Assembly (NCBI GenBank): GCA_932294295.1
Contig: OW028584.1
Location: forward strand, 12,118,938 to 12,182,937
Source: Alitta virens
Lineage: Eukaryota; Annelida; Polychaeta; Phyllodocida; Nereididae
DNA length: 64,000 bases
Direction: 5' to 3'
The position numbers and the translations under genes were made by a program. Shown piece by piece: positions 10,925 to 22,169 of this stretch. The notes under the pieces are model-generated. The model saw nothing but the letters and a program-made list of their open reading frames with translations, was not told where the DNA came from and searched no databases. Position 1 is the first letter of the stretch. Each line of letters begins with the position of its first letter.

Positions 10925-11655
10925 GTGGTCTTAAAACTGAGGTGGTTTTAATATTGAGTGGTTCTAATGCTGAGTGGTCTTAATATTGAGTGGTCTTAAT
11001 ATTAAGTGGTCTTAATATTGAGTGTTCGCCATTCGTAATATTGAGTAGTCTCAATATTGAGTGGTCTTAAGATTGAGTGGTGGTTTTATATTGAGTGGTG
11101 GTTTAATATTGCGCGTCTCAATATTAGGTGGTCTTAATATTGAGTGGTCTCAATATTGAGGGGTTTTAATATTGAGTGGTTTAATATTAAGTTGTCTCAA
11201 TATTAAGTGCTCTTAATATTGAGTGGTTTTAGTATTGAGTGGTTTAATATTGAGTGGTTTTAATATTGCGTGTATCAATATTGAGTGGTCTTAATATTAG
11301 ATGGTCTTAATATTGAGTGGTTTTAATATCGCATGTATCAATATTGAGTGGTCTTAATATTGGATGGTCTTAAAATTGAGTGGTTTAATATTGAGTGTAT
11401 CAATATTGAGTGGTCTCAGTATTTAGTGTTCTTAACATTGAGTGGTCTCAATATTGAGTGATGTTAATATTGAGTGGTCTTATTTTTAGTGGTTTAATAT
11501 TTAGTGGTTTTATATGAGTTGTTTTAACATTGAGTGGTCTTAATATTGAGTAGTCTTCATATTGAGTGGTCTTAATATTGAGTGGTCTCAATAGTGAGTG
11601 GTCTTAATATTGAGTGGGCTTAATATTGAGTGGTCTTAATATTGAGTGGTCTGTA
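10925..11655. repeat. 16-bp minisatellite (ATTGAGTGGTCTTAAT)
   Basis: About 45 units of ATTGAGTGGTCTTAAT, with variants such as TTTTAAT, TCTCAAT and 14-15-bp units. The reverse complement of the unit (ATTAAGACCACTCAAT) resembles the subterminal motif TAAGACCAC at the left end of the host element near 9451. The array runs almost to that element's right end, as if amplified from the terminus. Confidence 0.93.
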
Positions 11656-11673
11656 TTATTGGTTCCCACCGTA

Positions 11674-12215
11674 GCTTTCAGCTCCCAATAGCCACGTTAT
11701 TTATGCTCCATGTAATATATTGACCGAACCACTTGGCAGAAACATGAAGGCCATAAATCACAAGAAATATGAATTCCCAACATCCCCACCCACGTACACA
11801 CCATACGTTATCAGGCTGGTTCCATCTTGCGAGTCTCATCAGATTTAAATTGCACAATTAATGTTGAGATTATTACCGAGTGCCTACCTATACACACCAA
11901 TACTTGGATAAATCTAATATAAAACTCTCAATTAAATTATTATCTAATATGGAATTCTCTAGTAAATATAGAATCAGATTGCAGAATACTTTTGATGGGT
12001 CATATTCATGGAATAGAAAACATATTTTTGATGCTTCAGAATACTTTATAGCACAATCTCTACTTTTTATTCCAGGGGGTAAAGAATTATGAGTCATGAT
12101 TACATCAAATTTTACACAAATACCAGAGAGCAAGAAAAAATTTTGAAAATTGTTTGGATGTCATAATCAGGATAAATTATCAATATGATTACAATGTTTG
12201 TTTTTTCTTTAAGAA
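11674..12215. other. Non-genic stretch with a short unassigned ORF
   Basis: A plus-strand open frame of 70 codons at 11880..12092 has no domain I recognise and overlaps an open frame on the other strand. I do not call it a gene. Confidence 0.4.
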
Positions 12216-12221
12216 TTCTAC

Positions 12222-12580
12222 ATTGTATATATTGTATATATTGTATATATTGTATATATTGTATATATTGTATATATTGAATATATTGTATATTATTGTA
12301 TATTATTGTATATTATTGTATTCCCTTTACAATAATTATATTATTGAATATTATATTTTATTGTATATTGTTGTATATTATTGTATATTGTATGTATTGT
12401 ATATATTGTATATTGTATATTATTGTATATTATCGTATATTATCGTACAGTATTGTACAGTATTGTATATTATTGTATATTGTATATTATTGTATAGTGT
12501 TGCACAGCATTGCATAGTATTGTATAGTATTGTATATTATTGTATATTATTGTATATTATTGTATATTATTGTATATTAA
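12222..12580. repeat. AT-rich 8-10 bp minisatellite (TATTGTATAT)
   Basis: Repeats of TATTGTATAT and shorter TATTGTA variants run for about 350 bp. The unit lacks stops in some frames and so produces a spurious open frame of more than 150 codons rich in Tyr, Ile and Leu. This is a simple-sequence artefact, not a gene. Confidence 0.92.
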
Positions 12581-12802
12581 CGATAACATTCAGTAGAACG
12601 TTGGCTGCATCATACATGTGGATGAAATGATGCTGGTTCAGCTGCAGGTTGATGTGATCACATCTTGGCTGTTATGTAACGCCAGCTGGTCCCTTGACCC
12701 AACGAATCATTGGATTTGATTTCCCGGAATTTGGTTAAGGTTGGGAAGAGTCGGCCTGACATTGTGGTCAGGGGAAGGTCAGATTCAGCCTGAGTCAGAC
12801 CA

Positions 12803-12819
12803 AGGTCAGATCAAGGTCA
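12803..12819 (+). promoter_or_regulatory. Candidate DR5 nuclear-receptor site
   Basis: AGGTCA, five bases (GATCA), then AGGTCA: a perfect direct repeat with 5-bp spacing, the classical RAR/RXR response-element format (established knowledge). A third AAGGTCA lies about 30 bp upstream. No gene lies nearby in the window, so any function is speculative. Confidence 0.3.
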
Positions 12820-12829
12820 GACCACATCC

Positions 12830-13336
12830 CTTTCTTGCTACTAAATCACAAGGGAATACAGATTCTGGCAACAGTAAAATAAGGGCGCCAACTTCATCTT
12901 AGACTTCTAAATAACAATAGTGTTCTGTATATCTATTCTAAGATCCAAGATAGAAGAAAGTAAAACAGATTGGGTTACATCTAAACAAGCATAATGAACA
13001 AAAAGATAAAATAAATCTGTTGGTATTATAATTATGTCAGCACACCCTAGTGTGGGACAACTCTAAGAGTTTGCCTAAAGAAAAACAAAACAAAAATACA
13101 TAATTGAGGAATAATAGAAATTACAAATAAATGAACAAGTAACATGAAAAAAATGATAAAAATGAAATCTGTATATTCATTAATGTTAAAGAGCATAAAA
13201 TAGAAAAAAAAGGTAGTTTAAACAGCATTCTAAAAGCCAGCTATAGGCACAAAATGTAGTTATTTGTTTAGCTGTTTATTGTATTCATTTACCCTATAAT
13301 GAAATGCCTGAATATGCATGATAAAAAGGAAATATA
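12830..13336. other. Non-genic AT-rich stretch
   Basis: A-rich sequence with no recognised gene, repeat family or RNA gene. Confidence 0.4.
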
Positions 13337-13480
13337 TACATGGCCAAATGTGCCACATGCGTTTTCCATGAGAAAGATAAACGCATGGAAAATGCATGGT
13401 TTTTAGCTATTTATAATGAGGCAAAAACCATGCGTTCATCCAAACACATGGAAAACGCACGTGGCACATTTGGCCATGTA
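13337..13480. mobile_element. TA-flanked palindromic MITE (CATGGCCAAATG family), copy 1
   Basis: It starts TA-CATGGCCAAATGTGCCAC and ends GTGGCACATTTGGCCATG-TA. The two halves are inverted repeats over nearly their full length, with inner GCGTTTTCCATG and CATGGAAAACGCAC blocks. Three further copies lie at 24036, 34010 and 34770. It is non-coding and could fold into one long hairpin. Confidence 0.9.
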
Positions 13481-13484
13481 TTAT

Positions 13485-15195
13485 ACTAAATGTATCATAA
13501 TTAACATTATAATAATAAAGCTTTGGAGGGGGCGGGGCAATTACTACAGCAACAAAAACAAATTTTGGTACCCACATCATAGTGTACTAAACACACTGTG
13601 GTTGTATGTCAATAAATCATATTTTATCAGCCTATGGGGGTCCCTTTGGAGCCACCCCTGGGAACCTGCAATACTAACTCAATTTGTTGGATTGGCTGGC
13701 TTGCCCTGTTGGTACAACGATGACCCAAGTTGGCCCAGCGTTGGCCCAACAGATACACTGTGATATCAGAGGCCACTGTCTGTTGATGTTTGGTGCTATG
13801 ATTCATTGATCTAATGATAGAATTACTTCAGTGCAAATTAAGGCTCGTCAAAATATTTCCTATGTAAAGCACAGCCCCTGAAAGAACTATTCGCAATAAT
13901 GTAGACTAACTAATGTCAATTCGACAGCTGGGCATACAACACAGCCAGGTTTTCACCCATCACTCACAACCAGGGAAAGTGGCGCATGATGAATTCCATA
14001 AACAATTGATGAAGCAGCAGATATGTACATGTGCAGAGACACGACAGATTGAGCATCTTCATCATACCTACTTATTTTGGAGTACAGCATTGTATATTTT
14101 ATATTTATCAGTACATTAATCATATCTATGTATGAATAGTGTATATTGTATCAGTTAAGGACACTGCAAAAATACTGAAAAGTATATTTTCAATTGTAAG
14201 AAGCCAAGTATATTTTAATTGTAAGAAGAAGAAAAAAAATTTCTAAGAGCTCTGTATATATTTTAATATAAAAGACTTAATCTCTTTTGTTTTCTAGCTT
14301 TTAAGTAAGGATTCTATACATGATTTAATTTCACCTTATACACTGTTAAATGTATAACTATGATTGATAAGCTTGCAATTGGCTTAAGATATTAATCTTG
14401 AGTCATAATTCCACATAAATACAACATTAACGGAATTAAACTACACTACCTACTTATTCGTGATTACAGTTTTACATGTATCTTCCTTTTCTTGCCTACA
14501 GCAGTCTTATGAATGTGACTAAATTTTCTACATTGCTTTTATTGCTACGTTGAGGCTCCTGAATCAGTTATCACTTAATTGCGAGCGAGCTTGTGCAGTG
14601 GATGGTAACATTTCGGTCACACTGCGACTTATTGTAAGGCCAGCAAAAAGGCACAAGAAAGGCCTGGCGGCCATTTAGGAGTCTACATGGCTACTAATAC
14701 CTAGGAAATCCCTTGGCGGGTCATTCCGAGTGATATATTGACCATATCAGCGACAATGATGTTGGACAGCCACGAGAGAAATGACAAATGACATCGGAAC
14801 GAGTCCAGTTGGGTGCAAGCGACCCACAAAGGGAATTGACTTGGTGGCGCCATCTATACCTTGGAAACATCCACCACCCCCCTCCCCCCAACCCCCGGGG
14901 GGCTCTCTCCTAGGCCGTCTATGATATTTGAAAATGCTTTAAGCAACTTTGTCAGCTATGGTAATATTTGAAAATTAAAAAAATTGTGAAAAACTTCAGT
15001 TTTTTTTTTTCTATTTCTTTTTTTAACATGGCCTGAACATAATAGATATCATACTTTTAATAATTATGAAATTGATTATGACACATGTATCTCACTTGAT
15101 ATGCAGAATGTTAAAAAGTATAGACATATAAGTATATATATGTGTGTCTCCATAGATAACTTATCTTATCATATTACATCATTATAGTGCTAAGA
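13485..15195. other. Non-genic stretch
   Basis: No gene recognised. It includes a C/G-rich tract near 14870..14900 and AT-rich sequence elsewhere. GC-richer unique sequence at 14570..14850 has no coding signature. Confidence 0.4.
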
Positions 15196-15198
15196 ATG

Positions 15199-15365
15199 AT
15201 ATCTTATCTTATCTTATCTTATCTTATCTTATCTTATCTTATCTTATCTTATCTTATCTTATCTTATCTTATCTTATCTTATCATATCTTATCAATATAG
15301 TGCTTAGAATGATATGTTATCTTATCTTTTAATAATATCTTATCTTATCTTATCTTATCTTATCT
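15199..15365. repeat. (ATCTT)n pentanucleotide microsatellite
   Basis: Two blocks of TTATC repeats are separated by copies of TATAGTGCT(T/A)AGAATGATAT. The same pentamer tails a LINE fragment at 57290..57442 and, reversed, the LINE at 45738..46695. It may therefore mark an old LINE 3' end (inference). Confidence 0.9.
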
Positions 15366-15366
15366 G

Positions 15367-15927
15367 TTGTATTTTAGCATAGCTAAGAAATGGTTGGTTT
15401 CTGTCTTAAAACTGTCCAATGCAATAGAATTTGCAACAATTCATGGTTTAAGTCCTATTCACGATTGCATTATGGGTAACTCTCATGAAACACTTCCGCT
15501 GAGCCAAAAATCTCTTTGGGAAGGCTGTGAGTGGACCGATTTACGAGGAGACAGCCTTTCTAATTCTAAAGCAATTGTATTAGATCTTAGTCAAGAAGAG
15601 TTTCGTGTCTCTTTTGGAATATTATCTACATCAAAAAGACTTAAAGACTGTTGGGAGGCTTTTATATTAGCTTTGAGGAAAGCCAGATCAGGCTCTATTC
15701 ATTTTCATTATGCTTTCACAAACCCCCGGAGCTGCCTGCGAGTGATATCTATGCGGCAGAGAGAAGGAACATGGATTTTGTCAATATCTCAATTCAAGGG
15801 ACAATTGCCTCCCAACTGTGGAGCAAACACAAGCCAAGCAGAAACGCAAATTTCTCTCATAATACCTCCGAAGCTTAGACGCAAGCAGTGGGCCTGCAAT
15901 GCAGCAAGAGACAGTCTCTCAAAATGA
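15367..15927 (+). other. Open frame of 186 codons, no recognisable domain
   Basis: This is the longest non-transposon, non-repeat open frame in the left half. It follows the ATCTT microsatellite, lacks a convincing ATG at its start (it opens with TTG), and shows no signal peptide, membrane segment or motif I recognise. An open frame of this length is not far from chance over 128 kb of double-stranded sequence. It could be an exon, a decayed element ORF or noise; I favour noise. Confidence 0.15.
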
Positions 15928-16585
15928 TGGATCAGTTCGCTTCCCTGAGGGTGGTGGGCGAAGGGACCAGAGCTATCAATGACCCTGGCCACGTTGACAG
16001 GCTTAAAATGGATTATTCACAAACATCGACTGGAAAAGTATCATGCAAGGGGAAAAAAAGAGATTGTTTGTTGCTTATTTACCCACTCGAGTATAAATCC
16101 TCAGTGTATGAGTTTTATTGCATTTAATCCCATCCAATCAAAACATGCGAGGTCAACTGGTGTAGTGTATGTTTGCCTTTTCGCCACACTGCTCCACTAA
16201 AGTCCTTGGGGAAGCGAAATTATATCTATCTCACAATGGGGGAATGTTTGTTCAGCTAGATAAGCAGCTATGCAATTGCATAACAATACGACGCTGCCAA
16301 GCAATAAGAATCAACATTATGTAACCTTGCAAAAATCACAATATATATCCACTCTATATCTTAGAATCAGGAGTGAAGGACATTTCACACTATGTTTAAC
16401 ATTCATCCTATGCAAGGCATCATTCACTTGCCGCAGCATATACATTAGCCAATTCAACAGCCCTTGAAAGTCCTGGGCGTCCTCGTGGCAAGGGTGGTAA
16501 CACTGGGTGAAGACCTCGAACCCCAGTGGCCAACATAGGGTTTTGTGCAATGCTACCCCACGCCATGACATGACATTACACATAG

Positions 16586-16774
16586 AGGTGGGTGGGTGTA
16601 TTAGGGCTTTACGTCCTGTATTTCTGCACCTGATGGGCTAATTGGGACAGGTAGGGACCATAGCAATGAGATTGAGGATGAAACAGCCATCCAACATAGG
16701 CTTGACCGGGAATTGAACCCGGGATCCAGTGGTTGGAAGCCCAGAGCGCTACCTCTGAGCTAGGTCCCAACCCC
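16586..16774 (-). mobile_element. tRNA-derived SINE, family 1, minus strand
   Basis: Full-length copy. The tail GGTGGGTGGGTGTATTAGGG leads into the body, then the tRNA head complement with GGAATTGAACCCGGGATCC and CTACCTCTGAGCTAGGTCCC. Both internal-promoter boxes are readable on the minus strand. Confidence 0.88.
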
Positions 16775-17054
16775 TGATTAAACATATAACTAACCAACTA
16801 ACTGTGAATTATTCAACATCTCAGGCAAGCGACATGCGATATCCAGCTGAAAATTAGTTCATGAAGAGCACTCGGAAATATAATCTAAAACTCAGATATA
16901 GAATCTAAACCTGTGAAATCGAATCTAAAACCTTCAGAGGTGTCACAATCACAAGGTTATCCAACTGGTAATATGATTCTTTGCAGGATGAATGCAACCT
17001 TCATGTAATTTAATACACTGTATTCGTGTTATCTTGTACGCAGTGTCTATGTTC

Positions 17055-17198
17055 AGGCATGTAAAATATCCCACCCGTGGGGTTAATGTGTGACATGGGT
17101 GGACTCTTTCTCTCACCTCATCAATCAACTCTCGATAGCGGCAAGAACTTGCCTTAGAGGGCTGCACTTTCCCTATCTATCTATCTTATCTATATATC

Positions 17199-17230
<32 letters not shown>

Positions 17231-17300
17231 GTGTCTGTCTACCTATGTACCTATCTATGTACCTATCTATCTATCTATCTATCTTACTATCTTATCAGAT
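17055..17300 (-). mobile_element. SINE-2 5' part with (CTAT)n microsatellite
   Basis: In reverse complement, 17055..17175 matches 29147..29290: GTGCAGCCCTCTAA, GCAAGTTCTT, GCTATCGAG, GTTGATGAGG and TCCACCCA occur in the same order. In both places the GTGCAGCCCT edge abuts a GATA/CTAT tetranucleotide array. The microsatellite is therefore part of, or spread with, the element. Confidence 0.75.
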
Positions 17301-17950
17301 ACAATTTTTTTGTTATGCATGTACCATCAAAGAGTTGCAGCAGTTTTATTCATCTGTGTATGGCATCATATATTCAACCCAAGGGAGCCGTAGATATAAC
17401 TTACAAGTGTGCTGTCATGTTATGTTCTTTCTTAGAGGAGAAGGAGTGGTGTCTCTCCTGCAGCAATATAAGAGAGCAAGGTCTTTTTCTCTGGGGACAT
17501 CCTTGCATTGAAAACAAACTGGCCTGGGGACAAGTCATGAATACGTGATGATGAAGATTCCCTCTGCCTCCCCATCCCTCTCTCAGCATCCCATTGATTC
17601 CCAATGACTGCAAGATGCTCTCGCCACGTGTTCATCCCACTCAGCCATCTGCGCGAGTCACAGCTTGCAACGTCGACCTGTAGGGGAGAGTGTGGCACCT
17701 TGAGTCACCCCCCCCCCCCCCCCCCAAATTTGTTTTGAAAAGACAGGACACCACTATCACCTCTCTGCCAATGGTTAGGAAACTATCTTATATCTATAAT
17801 ACAAAAAGAAAGGAAGGAATTATCCTACCTAGCCCTCTGTTCAAATCACAACATCGTCTTATATCCACATTAAAGGAGGGGAAAATGAGGCACCTTGAGT
17901 CATCCCCCAAAATAATAAATAAATGAGTGAGAAGATTGTTATCTAGGACA

Positions 17951-18245
17951 CCTCATGGGATGCCGTAGTCTAGTGGTTAAGATGTTCATCTGCTAATCAT
18001 GAGCTGGCAGGTTTGAACCCTCACCATGGTATCGAGGAGTTAGGCAGATCCTCCTCAACCATTGCCTCACCCCGCCCAGGTGCAATGGGTACTTGGCATT
18101 AGGCACCCACAGTGATGGCACTAGTATGAGTTCTTAAGCCCCTGCGGTTAACCCCGTGTTCAAGGCTGAATACTTCCCAGGGAGTTGGGAAAGACTCTAG
18201 ATTGGCCTGCCATGGATGTAATTGTAAAATCTAGTTGGTAGTGAA
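17951..18245 (+). mobile_element. tRNA-derived SINE, family 3, longest copy
   Basis: The head is GATGCCGTAGTCTAGTGGTT with GGTTTGAACCC as B box. The body has GGCAGATCCTCC, ATTGCCTCACC, CCAGGTGCAATGGGTACTTGG, GGCCTGCCATGGATGTAATTG and AAATCTAG. The layout matches 62048..62360 and, reversed, 6003..6180. The long conserved body is typical of SINEs with a shared core, but I cannot assign a named core superfamily. Confidence 0.8.
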
Positions 18246-18249
18246 GCAT

Positions 18250-19415
18250 CATTCAGCTTTAAACCATTTGACAATAATATTCAAACTTTGCCAAGTTGGA
18301 CAATGATGTCACTTAGTCTACTCAGTCATCTGTGCATATCACAGCTAGCTACACCAATACCAACATAAGGCAGGGAAGAGTGGGACACCTTGAGGTAAAC
18401 AAATTCAAAATGAAAAGGTTATGATATAGTTATGATGCTGTGAAATTGAAAGTATTCATTATTTGGGCAATATTTTTGCTTCAAAGTGGGACTTTCACCC
18501 AATAGTCAGAGCAGCATAATACTTAAATTTAATTTTAAATGCTATCAGTGTTTTGATGGCTATTATATAATTAAACTCGGTCATGAATTTTAATAAATTA
18601 ATTATATGTTGTCCCTGAACTGTTGTCTTTAGCCTACACAATATTTTTGAAAATAATATATTTTGGCAATTCGCAGATTGACATAGAAATACAGCATGAC
18701 TTTTTGTTGCTTTGTCAAAATAGATCTAAAATTATACACTTGCCAGGGGACACCAAAGAACCTCAGTGGGTTGTATTAGGGGCCACCTTGAATTTATACA
18801 ATATTAGAACAAGAAATAACATAATACCAGATAAATTAGAAATAAACAGAAGAAAAGAAATTAAAACAACTCATCAAATGCAAAAACAATCAACTTTCCT
18901 GCTGTGTGAATTTTCACAATTAGAGAGAAACAGCTGCTCCAGGGGCTGGAGATGTGAATGTACAAGTAGGTGACACTAATGCTGTCAAGGACTTGTGCAA
19001 TGCAGTAGACAGCTCACTACTTAAATTAGCCACTTGTGTATTATGTAACTACGAGAAGAGGTCATATAGTGAAACATTAGAACTGTTAAGTTCAAAATGT
19101 TGTGCATGGTCTTTAATTATTAATTGGTCTTAACTGTTAAGTAATACAAATCATGAAATGTCTTATTAATAAGAGTGGTCTAAAGTGGTTTCTACACTTG
19201 GCCTATTTCTCTTATCCGATAACTAAAAACGAAGTACATTAATTTGTATTTACAACCATCACATTATATTATAATAAACTAATAGTACATATTGGTTTCA
19301 TTTTAACATACTTCTTATGTCTCAATGCCACTGGGTCTGAAGCTTAGTCAGATTATATGACCAGCTGCTCAATGCATATGTAATTATGAGATGATAAGGC
19401 TTGGAGTCCACACCA
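18250..19415. other. Non-genic AT-rich stretch
   Basis: A plus-strand open frame at 18623..18973 (about 116 codons) lacks a recognisable domain or a supported start. No other structure was seen. Confidence 0.4.
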
Positions 19416-19418
19416 TCT

Positions 19419-19562
19419 TACACATTTACCCCATGAGTGGTGTCTTACTTGCCTCAGCACAGACACTGAGTCCAATTTAACGTCTCATCCGAACTTGAAT
19501 GTAGCTCATGAAGAGTGCCCGGGCCTGGGATCGAACCCGTGTCTGGGGACCTTCAGCAGAGC
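19419..19562 (+). mobile_element. SINE-2 fragment
   Basis: It contains TTACACATTTACCCCATG, TTACTTGCCTCAGCA, AGACACTGAGT, CAATTTAACGTCTCATCC, GCTCATGAAGAGTGCCCGGG and the B-box-like GGGATCGAACCC, in the same order as 25556..25745. It lacks the GTGCAGCCCT/GATA part. Confidence 0.75.
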
Positions 19563-19636
19563 TGGTCAATATTATTTGAATATTACCGGATGTTGTCTGT
19601 GACATAACAAAATGACTGAACATAACCTGGTTTATT

Positions 19637-19699
19637 CACCATAGCAACGGCCAAATGATGCGGAATCTCCGTAATCCCGATGCATATTTCCATGGCAAC
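19637..19699. promoter_or_regulatory. Pair of RFX X-box-like sites
   Basis: CACCATAGCAAC (19637..19648) and TTCCATGGCAAC (19688..19699) lie about 50 bp apart, with ATGCATAT between them. Both resemble the ATRGCAAC half of RFX X-boxes (established motif). There is no annotated gene nearby, so this is only a candidate enhancer. Confidence 0.2.
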
Positions 19700-19855
19700 G
19701 TATGTTAAAAGGCAGAGCTGATCTCAGAAGGCTCAGTTATGAGCCAGATATTGCTGGTATTGATTTTTCTTGATGTGATTTATTCCCTCAACAAAATAGG
19801 TAGATTACGATTTCACACATGCGTTCGTAAGACTTGACCTTTTCAGAACCATGTT

Positions 19856-20009
19856 GAGTGGGTGGGTGGATCAGGGCTTTATGTCTTGTATTTTTGCACC
19901 TGATGGGCTAAATAGGACAGGCAGGGACCATGGCAATGAGATGAAGGATGAAACAGCCATCCAACTAAGGCTTGACTGGGAATTGAACCCAGGGCCCAGT
20001 GGTTGGGAA
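19856..20009 (-). mobile_element. tRNA-derived SINE, family 1, 5'-truncated
   Basis: Minus-strand body (GGGCTTTATGTCTTGTATTT, GATGGGCTAAATAGGACAGG, GGATGAAACAGCCATCCAAC) and part of the head (GGAATTGAACCCAGGG). It then breaks off into an unrelated tRNA-like sequence at 20010..20075 instead of the usual A-box end. Confidence 0.82.
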
Positions 20010-20075
20010 CCCAACGGGCCAGTGGTGTAGAGGTGGTTAGAGCTTTGGTAGGCTCTCGAATCGCCCTGAGATTAA
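20010..20075 (+). repeat. tRNA-like fragment of a fourth SINE type
   Basis: GGGCCAGTGGTGTAGAGGTG, then GTTAGAGCTTTGG and CTCTCGAATCGCCC: this resembles a tRNA-derived SINE head. It is fused directly to the family 1 SINE, and only the head is visible. Confidence 0.35.
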
Positions 20076-20079
20076 GTTC

Positions 20080-21380
20080 TTTGTTTATTTTGCTGCTTTT
20101 TTTTTTGTAATATGGGGCCAATCCCAATAAGCTACATATATGCTTCATTGGCTCCTCACATTACTGTGATCAATCAATCAATCATCTTTGTTTCATATTT
20201 TCAGCCACGGCCCCCCCCCCCTCCCCCACAGCAAATAAAGAAAAAAAATAGTGTGACACTTGTTGCCTGCACAATTGTAGGCGGCAAAAGGTCTAAGGAT
20301 CAGTTCAGAAACAGCTAACCAGAACACTAACTTTTGAACTTAACAGTCTTACTGTTTAACTATATTTTCTCTTCTCGTAAAAAAAAGTTGAAAGTAAAAA
20401 AACCCTTGCACCCCAGAGTTTTTCCCATTCCACTGTCCATTTAATGAATTTGTAAAATATTAGGTCGATATCTCCTTTCTAAGCCTTGCCAACACGCTGT
20501 TGAAATATGCGGTATGATAACCATTGAATTTGTATGGGGCTGGACACCATCATCATACAGTGGTTTTTGTTTCAGTTGAGTTGAAAGTCTATTTTTGTTT
20601 TATCGTGCACCAGTGCAGAGTTCTAACTAGGTAAAAATGTGAAAAAATATCATAATTAGCACAACGTTCAGCCTCACACATATCTGACTAAAAAGTAGGC
20701 GCTCACAGATATCTAGAATACCATTTCAACAGTTCGTGAAAAATGAACTGACAGTTTATTTTTACCAAGAAAGACATATACACTGAAATTAACTTATGAC
20801 ATATTCCTCTTATCCCCATCGTCTATATTTGAAATAGGCCTAGCTCTAATATATCAAAAATTAATTATATAAATTATGATACTTTAATTGAGATATCTTG
20901 AAAACAAAATGAAAAAAGCTTAAGTTTTTCTTGACATTAAAGTTTACAAATATATCTTGAGTGAGTTGTGGAAATAATGTTCCCACAAGTAAAATATTCT
21001 CATTGTATAGGCTTACAAAGTTTACAGGGATAAAGCCTGAGCTGCTGAAAGTCCTAGGTAGATTTCTTTTAAATGCTGATGTCTAAGTTTGCAATCACCC
21101 CTCTCCTAGGGTTGCACAGTCAAATCCTGAATCTTCAAATCATTAGAAAAAGTGACCTTAATAACACTTCAGAACGAATCTTCCAGAACAACTGAATATA
21201 AAATGCTTGAAACTGTAGACATAATGTGTTAGGACAAAATCCTATATTGTATAATGTATATACCTAGGTTACTACTGTATGTGATGCGATGCTTGTTGAT
21301 GAGCTTGTGATATATTACTTACATGTGTTTGTAAAACAATAGTACATAGAATTACTGATATTAACTATAATCATCTATGT
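20080..21380. other. Non-genic stretch
   Basis: No gene recognised. It includes a C-run near 20210 and AT-rich sequence. Confidence 0.4.
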
Positions 21381-21384
21381 AAAT

Positions 21385-21592
21385 AACTTTAACTTGGTGG
21401 CTGAAACCATTGTTAAATAATTTTTTTTTTTTCTCATCTTTTTGTGAATTTTATTTGTTTATTTATTGTTTTAATGTACAGTGTACTGGTGTATGCAAAT
21501 TTTCCGTTGAATTTTAATGTATTGATGTTTGCGACAAATACGTCATGTTTGACATAATACTGTCAATAAAAATTATATATATATATGTATAT
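21385..21592 (+). mobile_element. LINE 3'-UTR fragment related to the 38.7-42.9 kb LINE
   Basis: AACTTGGTGGCTG, then AACC..TTAAATAATTTT, and terminal TGTCAATAAAA followed by an AT run. The same order occurs on the minus strand in the 3' UTR of the LINE at 38655..42945. The overall match is short, so this is probably a severely 5'-truncated relative. Confidence 0.6.
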
Positions 21593-21775
21593 CAATGTTC
21601 TATGACATGAATATTTATTTGTAATTTGACGTTATGAAAAATCTAATTTGAATTTGTCTGAACGTTGATTTAAATTGTCCTAATAATATGATATTTGCAC
21701 TTATTTGTAATTTCACATTATGAGAAAGTATTATATTTTGTTCACCTTTCCTTCAGTGTCCTAATAAAGTTAACA

Positions 21776-21927
21776 CGGGGTGGGGGCCTAGCCAGGTTCG
21801 ATTCCCGGCTGAGCCTAAGTTGGATGGCTGTTTCATCCTTCGTCTCATTGCCATGGTCACTACCTGTCCTAATTAGCCCATCAGGTGCAGAAATACAGGA
21901 CGTAAAACCCTAATCCACCACCACCTA
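21776..21927 (+). mobile_element. tRNA-derived SINE, family 1, with head deletion
   Basis: GGGTGGGGGCCTAGC is joined directly to CAGGTTCGATTCCCGG, so the A-box to anticodon segment is deleted while the B box is intact. The body is normal through AATACAGGACGTAAAACCC. The copy should have lost its split promoter. Confidence 0.85.
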
Positions 21928-22004
21928 CAAAACTTTACATGAACCTAGTTTTACTCTGTTGTATAAAATCAATATTAAGACATAATTCAAATTTGCCTAA
22001 GTCA

Positions 22005-22163
22005 GTGCTATGCCCGAAAACACCTCTTAGTGTTGATTATGTTGAACAAGTTCAGGAATTGGGTTTTCCCAAGGAGCAATGAGTTATTATCCTTATTAAG
22101 GAAACCCAATTCCTGAACTTGTTAAACACAATTCTCACTAAGCCATGTTTTCAAGCATAGCAC
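22005..22163. mobile_element. Foldback MITE with about 60-bp arms
   Basis: The left arm (TGCTATGCCCGAAAACA, CTTAGTG, AACAAGTTCAGGAATTGGGT) pairs with the right arm (ACCCAATTCCTGAACTTGTT, CACTAAG, TGTTTTCAAGCATAGCA). The centre is about 35 bp and the element is non-coding. No second copy was seen in this window. Confidence 0.82.
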
Positions 22164-22169
22164 AGTGGC

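Larger units (their letters stand above)
9433..11673. mobile_element. Composite non-autonomous DNA element with mariner/pogo-like ends
   Basis: The left end reads TA-CAGTGGAGCTCAGC..TAAGACCACC. The right end in reverse complement reads TA-CGGTGGGAACC..CAGACCACTC. These are imperfect terminal inverted repeats with TA outside, and CAGTGG-type ends are seen in pogo/Tigger-like mariners (family knowledge). The interior holds a TTAA-flanked MITE (9468..10084), a SINE (10554..10733) and a minisatellite (10925..11655) whose unit resembles the subterminal TAAGACCAC motif. No transposase was found. The ends are diverged, so the boundaries are an inference. Confidence 0.55.

Noticed and set aside
12154..12630. 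158-codon open frame rich in Tyr, Ile and Leu
   Set aside because: It is produced by the AT-rich TATTGTATAT minisatellite; composition and periodicity are those of simple sequence.
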